Of a stretch of 12,604 nt of DNA, positions 1 through 8,185 are shown one piece after another. Source of the DNA: Aureococcus anophagefferens (Eukaryota; Sar; Pelagophyceae; Pelagomonadales; Pelagomonadaceae); the NCBI RefSeq assembly GCF_000186865.1, contig NW_008705606.1:7557-20160 (forward strand), read 5' to 3'. A program made the position numbers and the translations under genes. The notes beneath the pieces were generated by a model, which was not told where the DNA came from, searched no databases, and worked only from the letters and a program-made list of their open reading frames with translations. Every line of letters starts with the position of its first letter. Position 1 is the stretch's first letter.

Positions 1-778
1 TTGACCAGAACAACCATCTCGCACGCCGTATTTCGCAACCCGGGGCGACTCCGACGCCTTCGCCCGCTCGTCACATATGGTCTACGCCTTCGACGGCAGC
101 CAGCCCGCCGCCAGCGCCCACAGGCGCACCGCGGCTCGCGTTTTCGGTCGAAGCGCTTCGGCGCCCGGCGGACATTCGCGAGTCGCCCAAAAATCAACGA
201 GCCACAAAAGATGCGTCGCACCATCGACTCGCACCATCATGGCGAGCTTCCAGCCGCAAAAGAGTTGATTCACGACTCGATGCGCCGGAGCACGGCTGGG
301 CCGGCCGATTTCCGCACTTTTTGGACCCACGCGTGCGCGCGCGAAGTCGGCTTTACGAACGCCGGAAGGTCGCGTACGATCCTCCCATAGGACGTACTCG
401 AAGGCGCAACCGGCTCTGCGGCGGGCGGGCGCGCGCGTATGCGCGCACGCGCGGCACCGAGTTGCAAGTGGCGAGCCGATCGAGCTGTGACTGGTCGAAA
501 AAAAAAAACCAGGCGCTATGTGCATCGGCCGACCTCACTCACTTCCCGCATACAATTGCGCTTGCTCGGCCAGTCGGCGCCCCTCACTCGCTTCCCGCAT
601 ACAATTGCGCTTGCTCGGCCAGTCGGCGCGGTAGGACGGGCTAGGACAGTGACTATATGTCGCGCTGCGACAGCCCCCCTCTGAAGTCTCGATTCAACAA
701 AACAAATTCGTGCGAGCTCGCACTCACAGCTTACGCTACCACTTCAACGACGCTTGAAATTGTATAAGAGCCAAAAAA
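1..778. other. Intergenic or upstream region without a convincing gene
   Basis: Open frames occur on both strands, but they are Arg/Ala/Pro/Ser-rich, overlap each other and carry no recognisable motif, as expected by chance in GC-rich DNA. The visible structure is an A-run near 498-508, a 49-bp tandem duplication at 533-630, and a drop in GC from about 690 towards the ATG at 779. A TATA-like hexamer at 763-768 lies only about 10 bases before that ATG. It could serve as a core promoter only if translation starts downstream, for example at the ATG at 845. Confidence 0.6.
533..630. repeat. 49-bp tandem duplication, two copies
   Basis: Copies at about 533-581 and 582-630 are nearly identical. 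Each contains CTTCCCGCATACAATTGCGC followed by TTGCTCGGCCAGTCGGCGC. The clear mismatch is A541 against G590, with a further difference at the distal end. The near identity suggests a recent duplication. It lies about 150 bp upstream of the AAA+ gene, so it could duplicate a promoter element, but the sequence does not show that. Confidence 0.9.
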
Positions 779-2789
779 ATGAATAGCCGCAGTTTACGAC
801 CTCACGAAACAGATTTCCCCGAGCTAGATTTGCGGGAGGGTTTCATGATGAGACAGCCCGCACCGTCGTGTCCGCCGGGGCTTGAGACCATCGGCGCGTC
901 AGTGGTCGGCACGTGCCGGGCCGCATTCGCCGAGAGGGGCGCGGTCGTGCGCGGCTGCGTCGTGCTCGGCGGTCGTGGAACGGGGAAGACGGCCTTGGTG
1001 TGGAGACGGCGCCGCGTATTGGGCGCGCAGTTCGCGGAGCGTGGGCGTGACCATAGAAGCCATAGGCAGCGTGGATCATTTCGGAGCTCGGTGTCGCGGG
1101 CGAGTGGAATACGGGGCCAGTGACAACGCGCCGCGCCGTGGGCGCGTTTGAGCGGAGCCTGGCGCTGCGATTCGAGGCGGCGCGGCGAAAGGCGCCCTGC
1201 GTGCTCGTCTTGGACTGTTTCGATGACATCGCGCCGGCCGGCTCGTCGGGCGAACTCGACCGCCGCGGCGCCGCAGTGCGTCGGCAGCTTGATGCCCTCG
1301 GCGGCGCCCATATGAGCCGCGTCTTCGTACTCGCGCTGTCGATATGCCGCGAGGGTGATGCTGCCCTCGCGGACGGCCTCTGCCGAGGCGCCAGCCGGCT
1401 TGGCGTAGTCTACCGCATTGGAGCCCTCGATTTCGGCGCGCGCCGCGCTTGCCTCGAAGCTGCAGCTGCGCGCCTCGACGTCGGCCGGGACCGCGCGGGC
1501 ACGTTCGCCGTCGTTGCGCGCCGCTGCCGCGGCTTCACACTCGCAGATATCTGGGCGCTCGTCGCCGAGGCTGTCCGAGGGGCCGAGGGCGGCCGCGTAT
1601 CACGTGCTGCCCTCATCACTGCTGCGTGCGCAGGGCCGAGAAGCCGCGACGCTGCGGCCGTGCCGGGCGCGTCGTGGATCTCGCCGTGCGAAGCAACCGC
1701 TACTGCCAACACGAGTTCGAGCCCCTCGATGGTCACGTGCCCGCTCGCTGGCGTCGCGGCCACGCGCACCTACGGCGTGGCCCGGCGAGCCGTACTCGAG
1801 CCGCTTCTGGTTGAAGACAACGATATCGGCGGTGCCGCCGCCGCACCGCCCCCGCCGCCGCGCCGTCTGAGACGTACCGGGGGCGCAATTTTCTACGGTG
1901 CGACGGGTAAGCGCGCCGGCGCCGGAAAAAAATGCATGTGCGGGTGTGGATTGACCCACGCAGGCCTGGGAAAGTCAGCGCTCGCACGCGCACTCGCGTC
2001 CGAGGCTGCCGCTCTCGGCATCGCGGCACTCGACGTGAGGTGCAACGACCTCCTTCAGTCCAAGCTCGGCGCGTCTGAGAAGGCAGTCTCTCGCATCTTT
2101 GCCCATGCGCGAGACCACGCGCCCTGCGTCGTCCTCCTCGACCAGGTCGACATGCTCGGTGTCCCCCGCGGCAACGACACGACCACCGAGGGCAGCCTTG
2201 ATCGCATCCTTGGCATGCTCCTCATGGAAATGGACGGTCTCAAGACCAGCGACAATGTCTCCGTGGTAGCAACGTGCCGCGCGACGCCCGCGTCGATCCG
2301 TTCAACTGTCCGACGCTGACCTTGCCGAAGACGACGCCCCTCAAGCCCCCCCCCCCGCACGCGCGCGCAGAATCACTCGCGGACTTAGATGAGGCGCTCT
2401 TAAGGCCTGGTCGCCTCGGCACCCGTCTTAAACTCGAGTTTCCCGACGTTGCGGACCGACGAGCGATCCTCACAAATAAAGCCGAGACCATGCCATTCAA
2501 CGCTGCGGCGCGATGCTTCCTCGACGTTGTCGCCGACGAGACGTCTGGCCTCTCAGGCGCTGACCTCCACGCCCTTTGCCACTCCGCCGCTAGGTGCTGC
2601 CTCAGGGAGCATGTGCAGTTGACCGAGAAAGCTAACCCCCAACACGTTGCAAAAGAGACTGACCCGCAGCCCCAAGACAATGCCGCAGAGTGTAGAGAAC
2701 TCAAAGTCCCAGTCATGCTCTGTATCGACGAAAGCCACCTCAGAATCGCACTCTCAACGCGGCGTGCGACCATGTCCCTGTACTATTAA
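779..2789 (+). CDS. Tandem AAA+ ATPase, CDC48/PEX/AFG2-like, multi-exon, degenerate catalytic sites
   Basis: Seen: an ATPase-like D1 has P-loop GGRGTGKT (residues 64-71 of the frame opening at 779) and Walker B VLVLDCFDD (codons 1201-1227). A second domain, D2, has P-loop GATGLGKS once the intron 1907-1963 is removed, then GASEKAVSRIF, Walker B VVLLDQVD (from 2128), ATCR at sensor 1, LDEALLRPGRLG (from about 2385) and GLSGADLHALC (from about 2547). The C-terminus ends at the stop at 2787-2789. Known: such tandem AAA+ proteins form hexameric unfoldases (CDC48/p97, PEX1/PEX6, AFG2/SPATA5). Inferred model: 779-999, 1031-1092, 1121-1906, 1964-2299 and 2371-2789, giving 607 aa. No large N-terminal domain is present, so the protein is shorter than typical family members, or 5' exons were missed. 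Odd: the Walker B Glu is Cys in D1 and Gln in D2, and the sensor-1 Asn is Cys. The two 5' junctions and the last acceptor are uncertain. The ATG at 845 is an alternative start. PEX6, PEX1 and AFG2B are the nearest candidates, but I cannot choose between them. A decaying paralogue is also possible. Confidence 0.72.
1000..1030 (+). other. Candidate 31-nt mini-intron in the AAA+ gene
   Basis: Just after the D1 P-loop the homologous reading moves from the frame of 779 into another frame, which reads SVGVTIEAIGSVDHFGA. Removing GTGGAG...GCGCAG (1000-1030) joins GKTALV to SRSVGVTIEA in frame. A short coding indel is an equally simple explanation, and the length is extreme for an intron. Confidence 0.3.
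1093..1120 (+). other. Candidate 28-nt mini-intron in the AAA+ gene
   Basis: The frame carrying VTIEAIGSVDHFGA must switch to the frame carrying AFERSLALRFEAARRKAPCV. Removing GTCGCG...GGCCAG (1093-1120) makes this switch in frame with GT-AG ends. As with the upstream candidate, an indel or assembly error could produce the same effect. Confidence 0.3.
1907..1963 (+). other. 57-nt GT-AG intron splitting the D2 P-loop
   Basis: The donor is G|GTAAGC and the acceptor is CACGCAG|GC, with a possible branch site TTGAC at 1951-1955. Removal joins GAT-G to GLGKSALARALA, restoring a canonical GxxGxGKS P-loop. Retention keeps the frame open (57 = 3 x 19 with no stop) but inserts a 19-residue Lys/Cys/Gly-rich segment that breaks the motif. 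That the motif appears only after splicing is strong evidence that the intron is real. Confidence 0.85.
2300..2370 (+). other. Intron in AAA+ D2 between sensor 1 and the RPGR segment, boundaries uncertain
   Basis: The frame carrying VSVVATCR ends at a stop at 2317-2319, while LDEALLRPGRLG lies in another frame from about 2385, so an intron is needed. The best GT-AG fit starts at GTTCAA (2300) and ends at GCGCAG (2370), after an 11-C run at 2346-2356. TTAG at 2388 is an alternative acceptor in the same phase and leaves fewer extra residues compared with AAA+ relatives. A GC donor at 2279 would also keep phase. Confidence 0.6.
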
Positions 2790-2818
2790 CGCATAGGCAA
2801 GGCCGCGGATCGGACCAG

Positions 2819-2856
2819 CTCAAAGGAAAGGGAAGGCCTCAAAGGAAGGGGAAGGC
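2819..2856. repeat. 19-bp tandem purine-rich repeat, two copies
   Basis: CTCAAAGGAAAGGGAAGGC at 2819-2837 is followed directly by CTCAAAGGAAGGGGAAGGC at 2838-2856, with one difference. It begins about 30 bp after the AAA+ stop codon, probably in the 3' UTR. Confidence 0.85.
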
Positions 2857-3274
2857 CAAGGAGAAGCGAGGCTATAGTCGCTGGTTATAGTGGGGTATGT
2901 CTCTCAAAGCTAGCGCAGGGGGATTCTACCCAACATAACTCGGGCCATACCCTGCTTGGTCTCCCTCAGATAGTCTTGTATGTACTAGTCCGAACTAACC
3001 TACTGTGCGCTTGCTGTGCGCTTCAGTTGCAAAGGGCCAACATAAAACCACTTTTTCGGCCCGTTGCGGCGGCCAATATCACCGGAGAAGCTACTCCATC
3101 CGTCCTCCCAACTCCTCGTGAAGCTCTGCGGCCCACACACTGCCTTGCGGCGGCTACGGATTCGCACTGGCACGTTTTTGTGGTCCACTCGGGCTCCGTC
3201 CGTCGCAGAATCGTAAGGTGTTTGGGGTCCGTCCGCCGAGGGTTTCTGGTGCATGGTTTGGGGCGCCCCCCCCA

Positions 3275-3370
3275 AGGCGTGGGCGGTGCTTCTGAGGTCT
3301 CCAGCAAGGCGTGAGCGGCGGTGTTGAGGTCCCTTTTGAGGCGCAAGCGGCGGTGTTGAGGTCCTTGTTG
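3275..3370. repeat. 32-bp minisatellite, three copies plus a decayed fourth
   Basis: Copies at 3275-3306, 3307-3338 and 3339-3370 share AGGCG..AGCGGCGGTGTTGAGGT-like sequence; the second and third are the closest. The next 32 bp (3371-3402) keep parts of the unit and look like a degraded copy. Confidence 0.85.
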
Positions 3371-3509
3371 ATGTGCAAAGTTTGAGATTGAAACTCAGGT
3401 TGAAGCCCAAGTTGAAGCGGCGTTTAACATATCCCCGGCGGGATGAGACGACGGGATATGGATTAAAGCCCGGTATATAGCGCGCCAGGAAAGCGCCAAT
3501 AGCAACGAG

Positions 3510-5773
3510 TCATAGGTCGGTAGCCCCCGCGTAGAGGGTGCGCGTCTGCGTGCCCCGCGTGGGGACGAGGAGCTCGACGGCGAGAACCATCGCAGGGGTG
3601 ATAAGTGCGGCGAATAGGATGCACCGGAGGAGAACTGTGGCGAATTCAGCGGCGCCTTTGGGCCTGCCAGCGTTGCCGTAGATTGTCGTCGCGGACTGGG
3701 TCCTTTCGCCCCGAACGCGAGTGTCGGCCTGCGGAGCGAGATCATTCGGTGAGGCTCTCCTTCCCTTAAAAACTCTCCCTCTCCACCAATTCGAGATCGC
3801 GTCGACCGCACGTTGGGCGGCCGAACGTTTCTCTTTGAGTCTTTGAAGTGGAGCTGTCAAGACCGTGCCTGCGTCGAGGTGTCTCTTGAGAAAAGCTTCC
3901 AACACCGGCTTTTACAAGCGCGGCGCGGAGCGCATCGAGAGTTGGGCATGGAACCTTGGCGTGAGTACAGGCATCGATGAGGGCGTCGATGTTCCTTGAG
4001 GCCATGGAAACGGCGGTCGTTGATGCGAGGTCGTTGACCGCGGGCGACACGACGGCGTCGCGAGGCAGACCAAGGACCTGGGTTGCGACAAGGAAAGAAA
4101 AGAGTGGCCCAGGGAGAAGAAGAAGAATCTCGAGACCGCGGTAGGAGCCGCACAGGGCTGCCGAATTGCGGAGGGCTGTGGAGAGCTTGGGCGCCCATTT
4201 GTGCGACCTCGCGTGCGAGCTCCGCCTCGTGTTGTTGCTAGAACCTCTAGCGCCTGCAACGCAGGGGTGCAGGGGTTTCCATTTGTCGCCGCCGGATCCG
4301 CCTCGCGAGCGACGCGGCGATCCGTGCGGCCATCACGTTCCGCGATGCACGCTTTGTCGACGGCTGCCCGCCGGACCTTGGCAGCGCTCGAGTCAAGGGC
4401 GAGCCGCGCTTCGCGCATCGCGTTGGCGACGAGCTTTCTGACGTCGATGCAAGACTCGAGGGCAGCGCGGGGGCCCGTGAAGGGTAGTGACTGTTCCGCG
4501 TTGCGCCTTCGGCAATCGACGGCGGCTTCCACGGCGAGGAGGGGCCCGCTGACAAGAAGATGACCCCAGGTCACCGTCGTCATGGCCACTCGCGGAATAT
4601 AGTCCATAGGGATGCCCGAAGTCGTAAGGAGGTCGTAGAACTTGGACACGAGGCTATCTCGCTCTGCGTCGAGCCCTATGCAGGAATTGACCGCTGCAAG
4701 CGATCCGAGGTCACCTCATGCGGCATACAGCCACTATCGTCGAGCTCTTCAATCTCGAACCAAATATCGATCCCTCGTGAGTCCCTTCCACGATCGACCC
4801 CTCTCGTAGACTGCAATTTGCCACGCAGGCCGAGGCGTTCAACGACGAGGCTTCCGCGTGTGAGCGCGACAAGGGCACCGTCAGAAACGCGAGTCCCGAC
4901 GACGAAGCAGGCCGCGCCGCTGATAACCTATGGAAACTCTCCTCTCGAAGGGGGGCGGGCGGAGCTCGGCATGTCCAGACGCCGTGGCCGCGCAAGCGGA
5001 CGGCCCGAGAGCTCGCGCGGCTCGGGCTTCTCCAATCCGCGCGCGGTTACTGGGACCCTGGGGAGTGGTAGAGCCATATCATCGAAGGATGATGCAAATG
5101 ATTCATGCGTCATCACCTCAGCTGCCAAGACAACGACAGGGATCGCGTCCGATGCGATGCCCGTCCGTGACCCCAACGCCTCGCGCACCCAAGCGCCGCA
5201 TGCGGCGCCGTCATCCGCGTCGATGACGACGACTACCAATGCGCACGTCTCGACCTATGTCGTGCCACGCGACAGAGGCCCTCAGAATCTCAAAGAAGGA
5301 CGGACGCAGCGTGAACGCGCGGCCACACGCAAGTCACGAGCCGACGTCATGACGCGGCAATCGAGCTCCGAGAGCGTCTCAGCCTTGGCATCACGGTCGC
5401 TGCTCGAATGATGCCGGACCACGCGCAGTGACGGCACCTTCTTCACGACGCGGCGACCGCGACAGCGCGCCGCAGCCTCAACAAGCTCCCGCCGCTCGAG
5501 CGACCCCGCGGGGCAATGCACACCACGTTCCGCGATGAAGCGCTTGAGCTCCTTGATCGACATCGATGCCAGGTTGGTGCTGTGGGACGCCTCACCAACC
5601 TCGGCGGCGAGCTCGTCTGCCCAGGGACCCACGTCCACCTCAGTGTACCCGCCTAGCACGAGGTGCGCCGCGATGTATTGCGCGATGAGCCGCGTCTGAC
5701 ACGACCCCCTGTGCGAATGCACGATGGCGGCACGCGGCCGAACGTAATGGGCTGGGCATTTTGAGTGCACCAT
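3510..5773 (-). CDS. Unrecognised multi-exon membrane protein with an N-terminal SAP-like motif
   Basis: I do not recognise the family. The best exon chain on the - strand is 5773 to about 5327, 5254-5051, 4927-4729, 4693-4314 and 4237-3510, about 650 residues. Exon 1 carries MSIKELKRFIAERGV and an ELVEAA helix (5563-5465), resembling the SAP-like helix-turn-helix at the C-terminus of ARMET/MANF and in many protist proteins. Exon 2 starts with a strand-like ALVVVVIDADDG and also has AIPVVVLAAEVM. Exon 3 has CFVVGTRVSDGALVAL. Exon 4 has DYIPRVAMTTVTWGHLLVSG. Exon 5 has two hydrophobic, probably membrane-spanning segments, GLEILLLLPGPLFSFLVATQ (about 4120-4060) and LLRCILFAALITPAMVLAVE (about 3635-3575), and ends at 3510. 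Exon 5 needs two one-base frame shifts, near 4205 and near 3905, where the protein text continues smoothly in the next frame. These could be assembly indels or early decay. The start is uncertain; the frame is open to 5773 but upstream exons may exist. The 5' and 3' parts could be two genes. Confidence 0.55.
4238..4313 (-). other. Candidate 76-nt intron in the - strand gene
   Basis: Reading the - strand, donor GTCGCT at 4313 and acceptor TTCTAG ending at 4238 join ...AERDGRTDRR to QQHEAELAREV in phase 0. The acceptor is good and the donor is weak. Without removal, the frame runs into low-complexity Arg/Pro/Ser sequence. Confidence 0.45.
4694..4728 (-). other. Candidate 35-nt intron in the - strand gene
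   Basis: On the - strand GTATGC...TTGCAG (4728 down to 4694) separates FEIEELDDSG from VNSCIGLDAERDSLV, which lie in different frames. Removal joins them through a Ser codon. The donor and acceptor both match GTATG and TGCAG well, making this the best supported of the very short candidate introns. Confidence 0.5.
4928..5050 (-). other. 123-nt intron in the - strand gene
   Basis: On the - strand donor GTAACC at 5050 and acceptor CCATAG ending at 4928 join ALPLPRVP to VISGAACFVVG in phase 0. The acceptor TAG is itself an in-frame stop if the intron is retained. Both ends fit consensus. Confidence 0.6.
5255..5326 (-). other. Candidate intron between the SAP-like exon and the next exon
   Basis: The acceptor ACATAG ending at 5255 opens a frame reading VETCALVVVVIDADDG. 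The frame carrying the SAP-like motif stops at 5282. Phase-0 donors at 5305, 5326 and 5353 would all join correctly, so the left end (- strand donor) is uncertain. Confidence 0.4.
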
Positions 5774-6530
5774 CGGCTCTATCGGTGCCTGATCTCACTG
5801 AGACCGTGTTCACGTGACCATCGACGCCGCTCGCCACAATATTAACTAGGCTAATAGGCTATGTTTCGTAGATAATCAGTGGAGTATACGGATGATAGAA
5901 GGTTCTACATGTGATGATCTGAGTTTTAGTGCACCAAAATTGGTCACACCCGAGGGGCACGCACTGCCATGCCATCGGCAGTGGGTCGGCGAAAATCGGC
6001 GCACGCGCCGCTGCGTTTTGGCGATAGACCGTGACGCTGTCTCAGGAGGAAGATTCTCCTGTATCTGCCCTTAGGCTGTCCTTATTTTCCCTTTTCTTTC
6101 TATCCTTGCAGGTTCATATCCTCATGAGCCTGAGTTCAGTCCCAAGGTCCCCACTTTAGTATGGGGCCCCTATCTCCTTTCCCCAATTTCCTTCTCTTTG
6201 GCCTGTTTGGCCCAGAAAAGTAGCTGGCCTGCGGCCAGCATCTGCAGCTGCCCAGCAACCCGCGTCGACGTTCGTAACTGGCGATTGACGCGCGACCGAC
6301 AGAGGCCCCGAGCGAGGCGCGGACGCGGCCGCATCAGGGCCGCGGTGGCCGTCCGCTCGTTCTCGGCCGCGACGATCTCGGCGAGTGTCGCGCGGCGCGC
6401 GGTCGTCCAAAACCGCGAGGGTCGCCCTCGACGAGCTCCACGATGCCGATGCGTCCGGCGGAACACAGCGATGGTGATCGGTCGACGCAAAATTGCGCGC
6501 GGACGGCCGAGCGGCGCGTCCTCGCGCGAC

Positions 6531-6860
6531 GGCGGAGCGAGTTCGCGGCGCGCCGCAGCCGGATTCCCAGCGATTTCCAACAATTTGTTGATGGAGCGCG
6601 TCGAACAACATACGGTGGGCGTGTCTGGGCCGCGGGTACGGTCCACGACGTCGGTGGGCGCCAGCCTGGCCCTCGGCGCCACGGCATCGCGCTACGGCGG
6701 AGCGAGTTCGCGGCGCGCCGCGGCCGGATTCCCAGCGATTTTCAACGACCTTTCGGCGGAGCGCGTCGATCAACATACGGTGGGCGTGTGTGGGGCGCGG
6801 GTACGGTCCACGGCCCCGGCGGGCGCCGCTCTGGCCCCGGCGCCACGGCGTCGCGCTCGG
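6531..6860. repeat. 165-bp tandem duplication, two diverged copies
   Basis: Copy 1 is 6531-6695 and copy 2 is 6696 to about 6860. Both begin GGCGGAGCGAGTTCGCGGCG and share CAACATACGGTGGGCGTGT and GCGGGTACGGTCCACG. About 20 substitutions and a one-base indel separate them. The substitutions fall on all three codon positions, which argues against coding constraint. Confidence 0.85.
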
Positions 6861-6995
6861 TCCGAAACCGTTGCGGCTCGGCGCCACCGGCACCGAATTG
6901 CAGCGCGCCGCGGGTCAGCGGCGTCCATGTGAACCCCTAGGACGCGGTGTGACCGCCGGTGGGCCTCCAGGGGCGCACACATCGCAAGACTTAGC

Positions 6996-7040
6996 CTGTC
7001 CGCGCCTCATCCTGAAGCGCGGACAGTGTCCGCACTTCAG
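6996..7040. repeat. Overlapping alternative hairpins
   Basis: CTGTCCGCGC at 6996-7005 is the exact reverse complement of GCGCGGACAG at 7017-7026. The latter also lies in a second inverted repeat, 7012-7025 pairing with 7027-7040 with one mismatch around a single central base. The two folds exclude each other. A single-stranded DNA or RNA copy could therefore switch between them. Confidence 0.75.
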
Positions 7041-7354
7041 CTCCACCCCCGGCCAGCACGTAGATAAAATAGGACCTGGCTGTGTCCAAACATTGTCAAG
7101 CTTTGCCCAACTCGGTCGACCTTGACTTTGGGAGCTGAGGCGCTCGGCTCGGAGAGCGGCCGCCGTGACAGCGCGCGCGCGGCGCCCCCGGGGAGTGGGG
7201 CCGCGCGCTCCCGCATGTGTCTCGGGACCGTCCGTGGCCAGGCCACTGCGAAGACGCCGCGCGCGAAACGGTCCGGGCGTCGTCGAAAACGCAACGGCCT
7301 CGTCGGAGCGTTCTCTAGAGACAGCTGGCGCGTGTTGGACGTGTTCCGGACCTC

Positions 7355-7427
7355 GCTGTCCGTGTTTCTCCGGAGGAGTTGCGGAGAGGGTTGCTACGAA
7401 GACCATGTCTCGCGAAACACGGACAGC
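7355..7427. repeat. Perfect 14-bp inverted repeat with 45-bp spacer
   Basis: GCTGTCCGTGTTTC at 7355-7368 is the exact reverse complement of GAAACACGGACAGC at 7414-7427. No target duplication or transposase accompanies it, so it could be a hairpin or a remnant. Confidence 0.8.
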
Positions 7428-7832
7428 TCCACCGTCGGACCACCCTACGGCCTCGATTCCTCGATTCTCATCGATTGGCGGCGGTCTTTCCGAGCCAGTG
7501 TGCGGCGCCGCGACGCCCCTGGACGTCCAGAGCGGTTCCGATGCCCTCTCACGACCGATCACCGGGGCTCCGCTGGCCCGCGCGTCAGGTGAACGCGGTA
7601 CTCGACAGCTACAGCTTGGGCGCCTCCTGCCAGCGCCTCGAAAACGACACCAACACGGCCTACAGCGACGACGCGCCCACGAACGCGGACTGGCGCTGTC
7701 GTTGCGTCGAGACATCTTGTCTCGACTCCAGAAGACGCTCGGCCGTCGAAACGGTGCTCTGCGCGCCTGTTTTCCTGCCGTTGGTGCCTCGCCAGTACAC
7801 CCTAGCCGTACTAAACCAGTACAAACGCGTCG

Positions 7833-7846
7833 TATACGGCCGTATA
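7833..7846. repeat. 14-bp perfect palindrome
   Basis: TATACGGCCGTATA reads the same on both strands. No gene nearby explains it, and it may be chance or a dimeric protein binding site. Confidence 0.7.
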
Positions 7847-8114
7847 TACTCGCTTCGGCGCCCCGCGCGACCGCCTGGGGCCCGGGCGGACTCCCTGGGC
7901 TAGCGTGGACGTGCGTGGCACCCGCCGCCGTCGGGTGGACACGCGTACGTGGCGCTCGCGCACGCCGGAAATCTCCAAAAACCGACATTTTCGGCCATAA
8001 CTTGTGCCAATCGATGACCTAGCATGATCGGCTGCGGTTCCGGAGCCCCAGATAAACGTCCATCACGATGAGACAAGCAGGGGGTCCGCGGTCGAGGTGC
8101 CCAAAATCGTGGGT

Positions 8115-8185
8115 CATAGCTATTAAAATATACATTGATTCATCAAATAAAAATTACTAAGTTAAAAAAGAAACTGAAAAAAGAA
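8115..8185. other. AT-rich island in otherwise GC-rich sequence
   Basis: The segment is mostly A and T, with A-runs. It lies about 450-520 bp before the VHS-GAT start and could belong to its upstream region. There is no motif specific enough to call a promoter. Confidence 0.4.

Larger units (their letters stand above)
2790..3509. other. Non-coding interval between two convergent genes
   Basis: This stretch lies downstream of both the + strand AAA+ gene and the - strand gene, so it should contain both 3' ends. Open frames on the - strand at 3000-3410 are low-complexity products of the repeats below. Two tandem repeats are present (2819-2856 and 3275-3370). I see no clear polyadenylation signal. 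Confidence 0.6.

Noticed and set aside
763..768. TATA box for the AAA+ gene
   Set aside because: It is too close to the ATG at 779 for normal spacing, and works only if the start is downstream.
5122..5236. 115-nt intron with donor GTAGTC and acceptor TTGGCAG on the - strand
   Set aside because: The splice ends are plausible and would join RDVRI to EVMTHESF. But the interval reads well as coding (IDADDGAACGAWVREALG), so I kept it as exon.
4560..5411. 283-codon open frame on the + strand
   Set aside because: It is Ser/Arg/Thr-rich with no motif. The - strand over the same bases has better protein text with matching splice sites, so this is likely an antisense shadow.
6198..6940. Open frames with an apparent 55-residue protein repeat
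   Set aside because: The repeat is explained by the 165-bp DNA duplication. Substitutions show no codon-position bias, and a one-base indel breaks the phase.
6915..7988. 357-codon open frame on the - strand
   Set aside because: Dominated by Arg, Pro, Ala and Ser, with no domain. Overlapping long frames on the + strand show that high GC alone keeps frames open here.
7165..8022. Long + strand frames, including one at 7379-7903 with a more balanced stretch
   Set aside because: The part reading DSYSLGASCQRLENDTNTAY looks somewhat protein-like, but no family, splice partner or start supports it.
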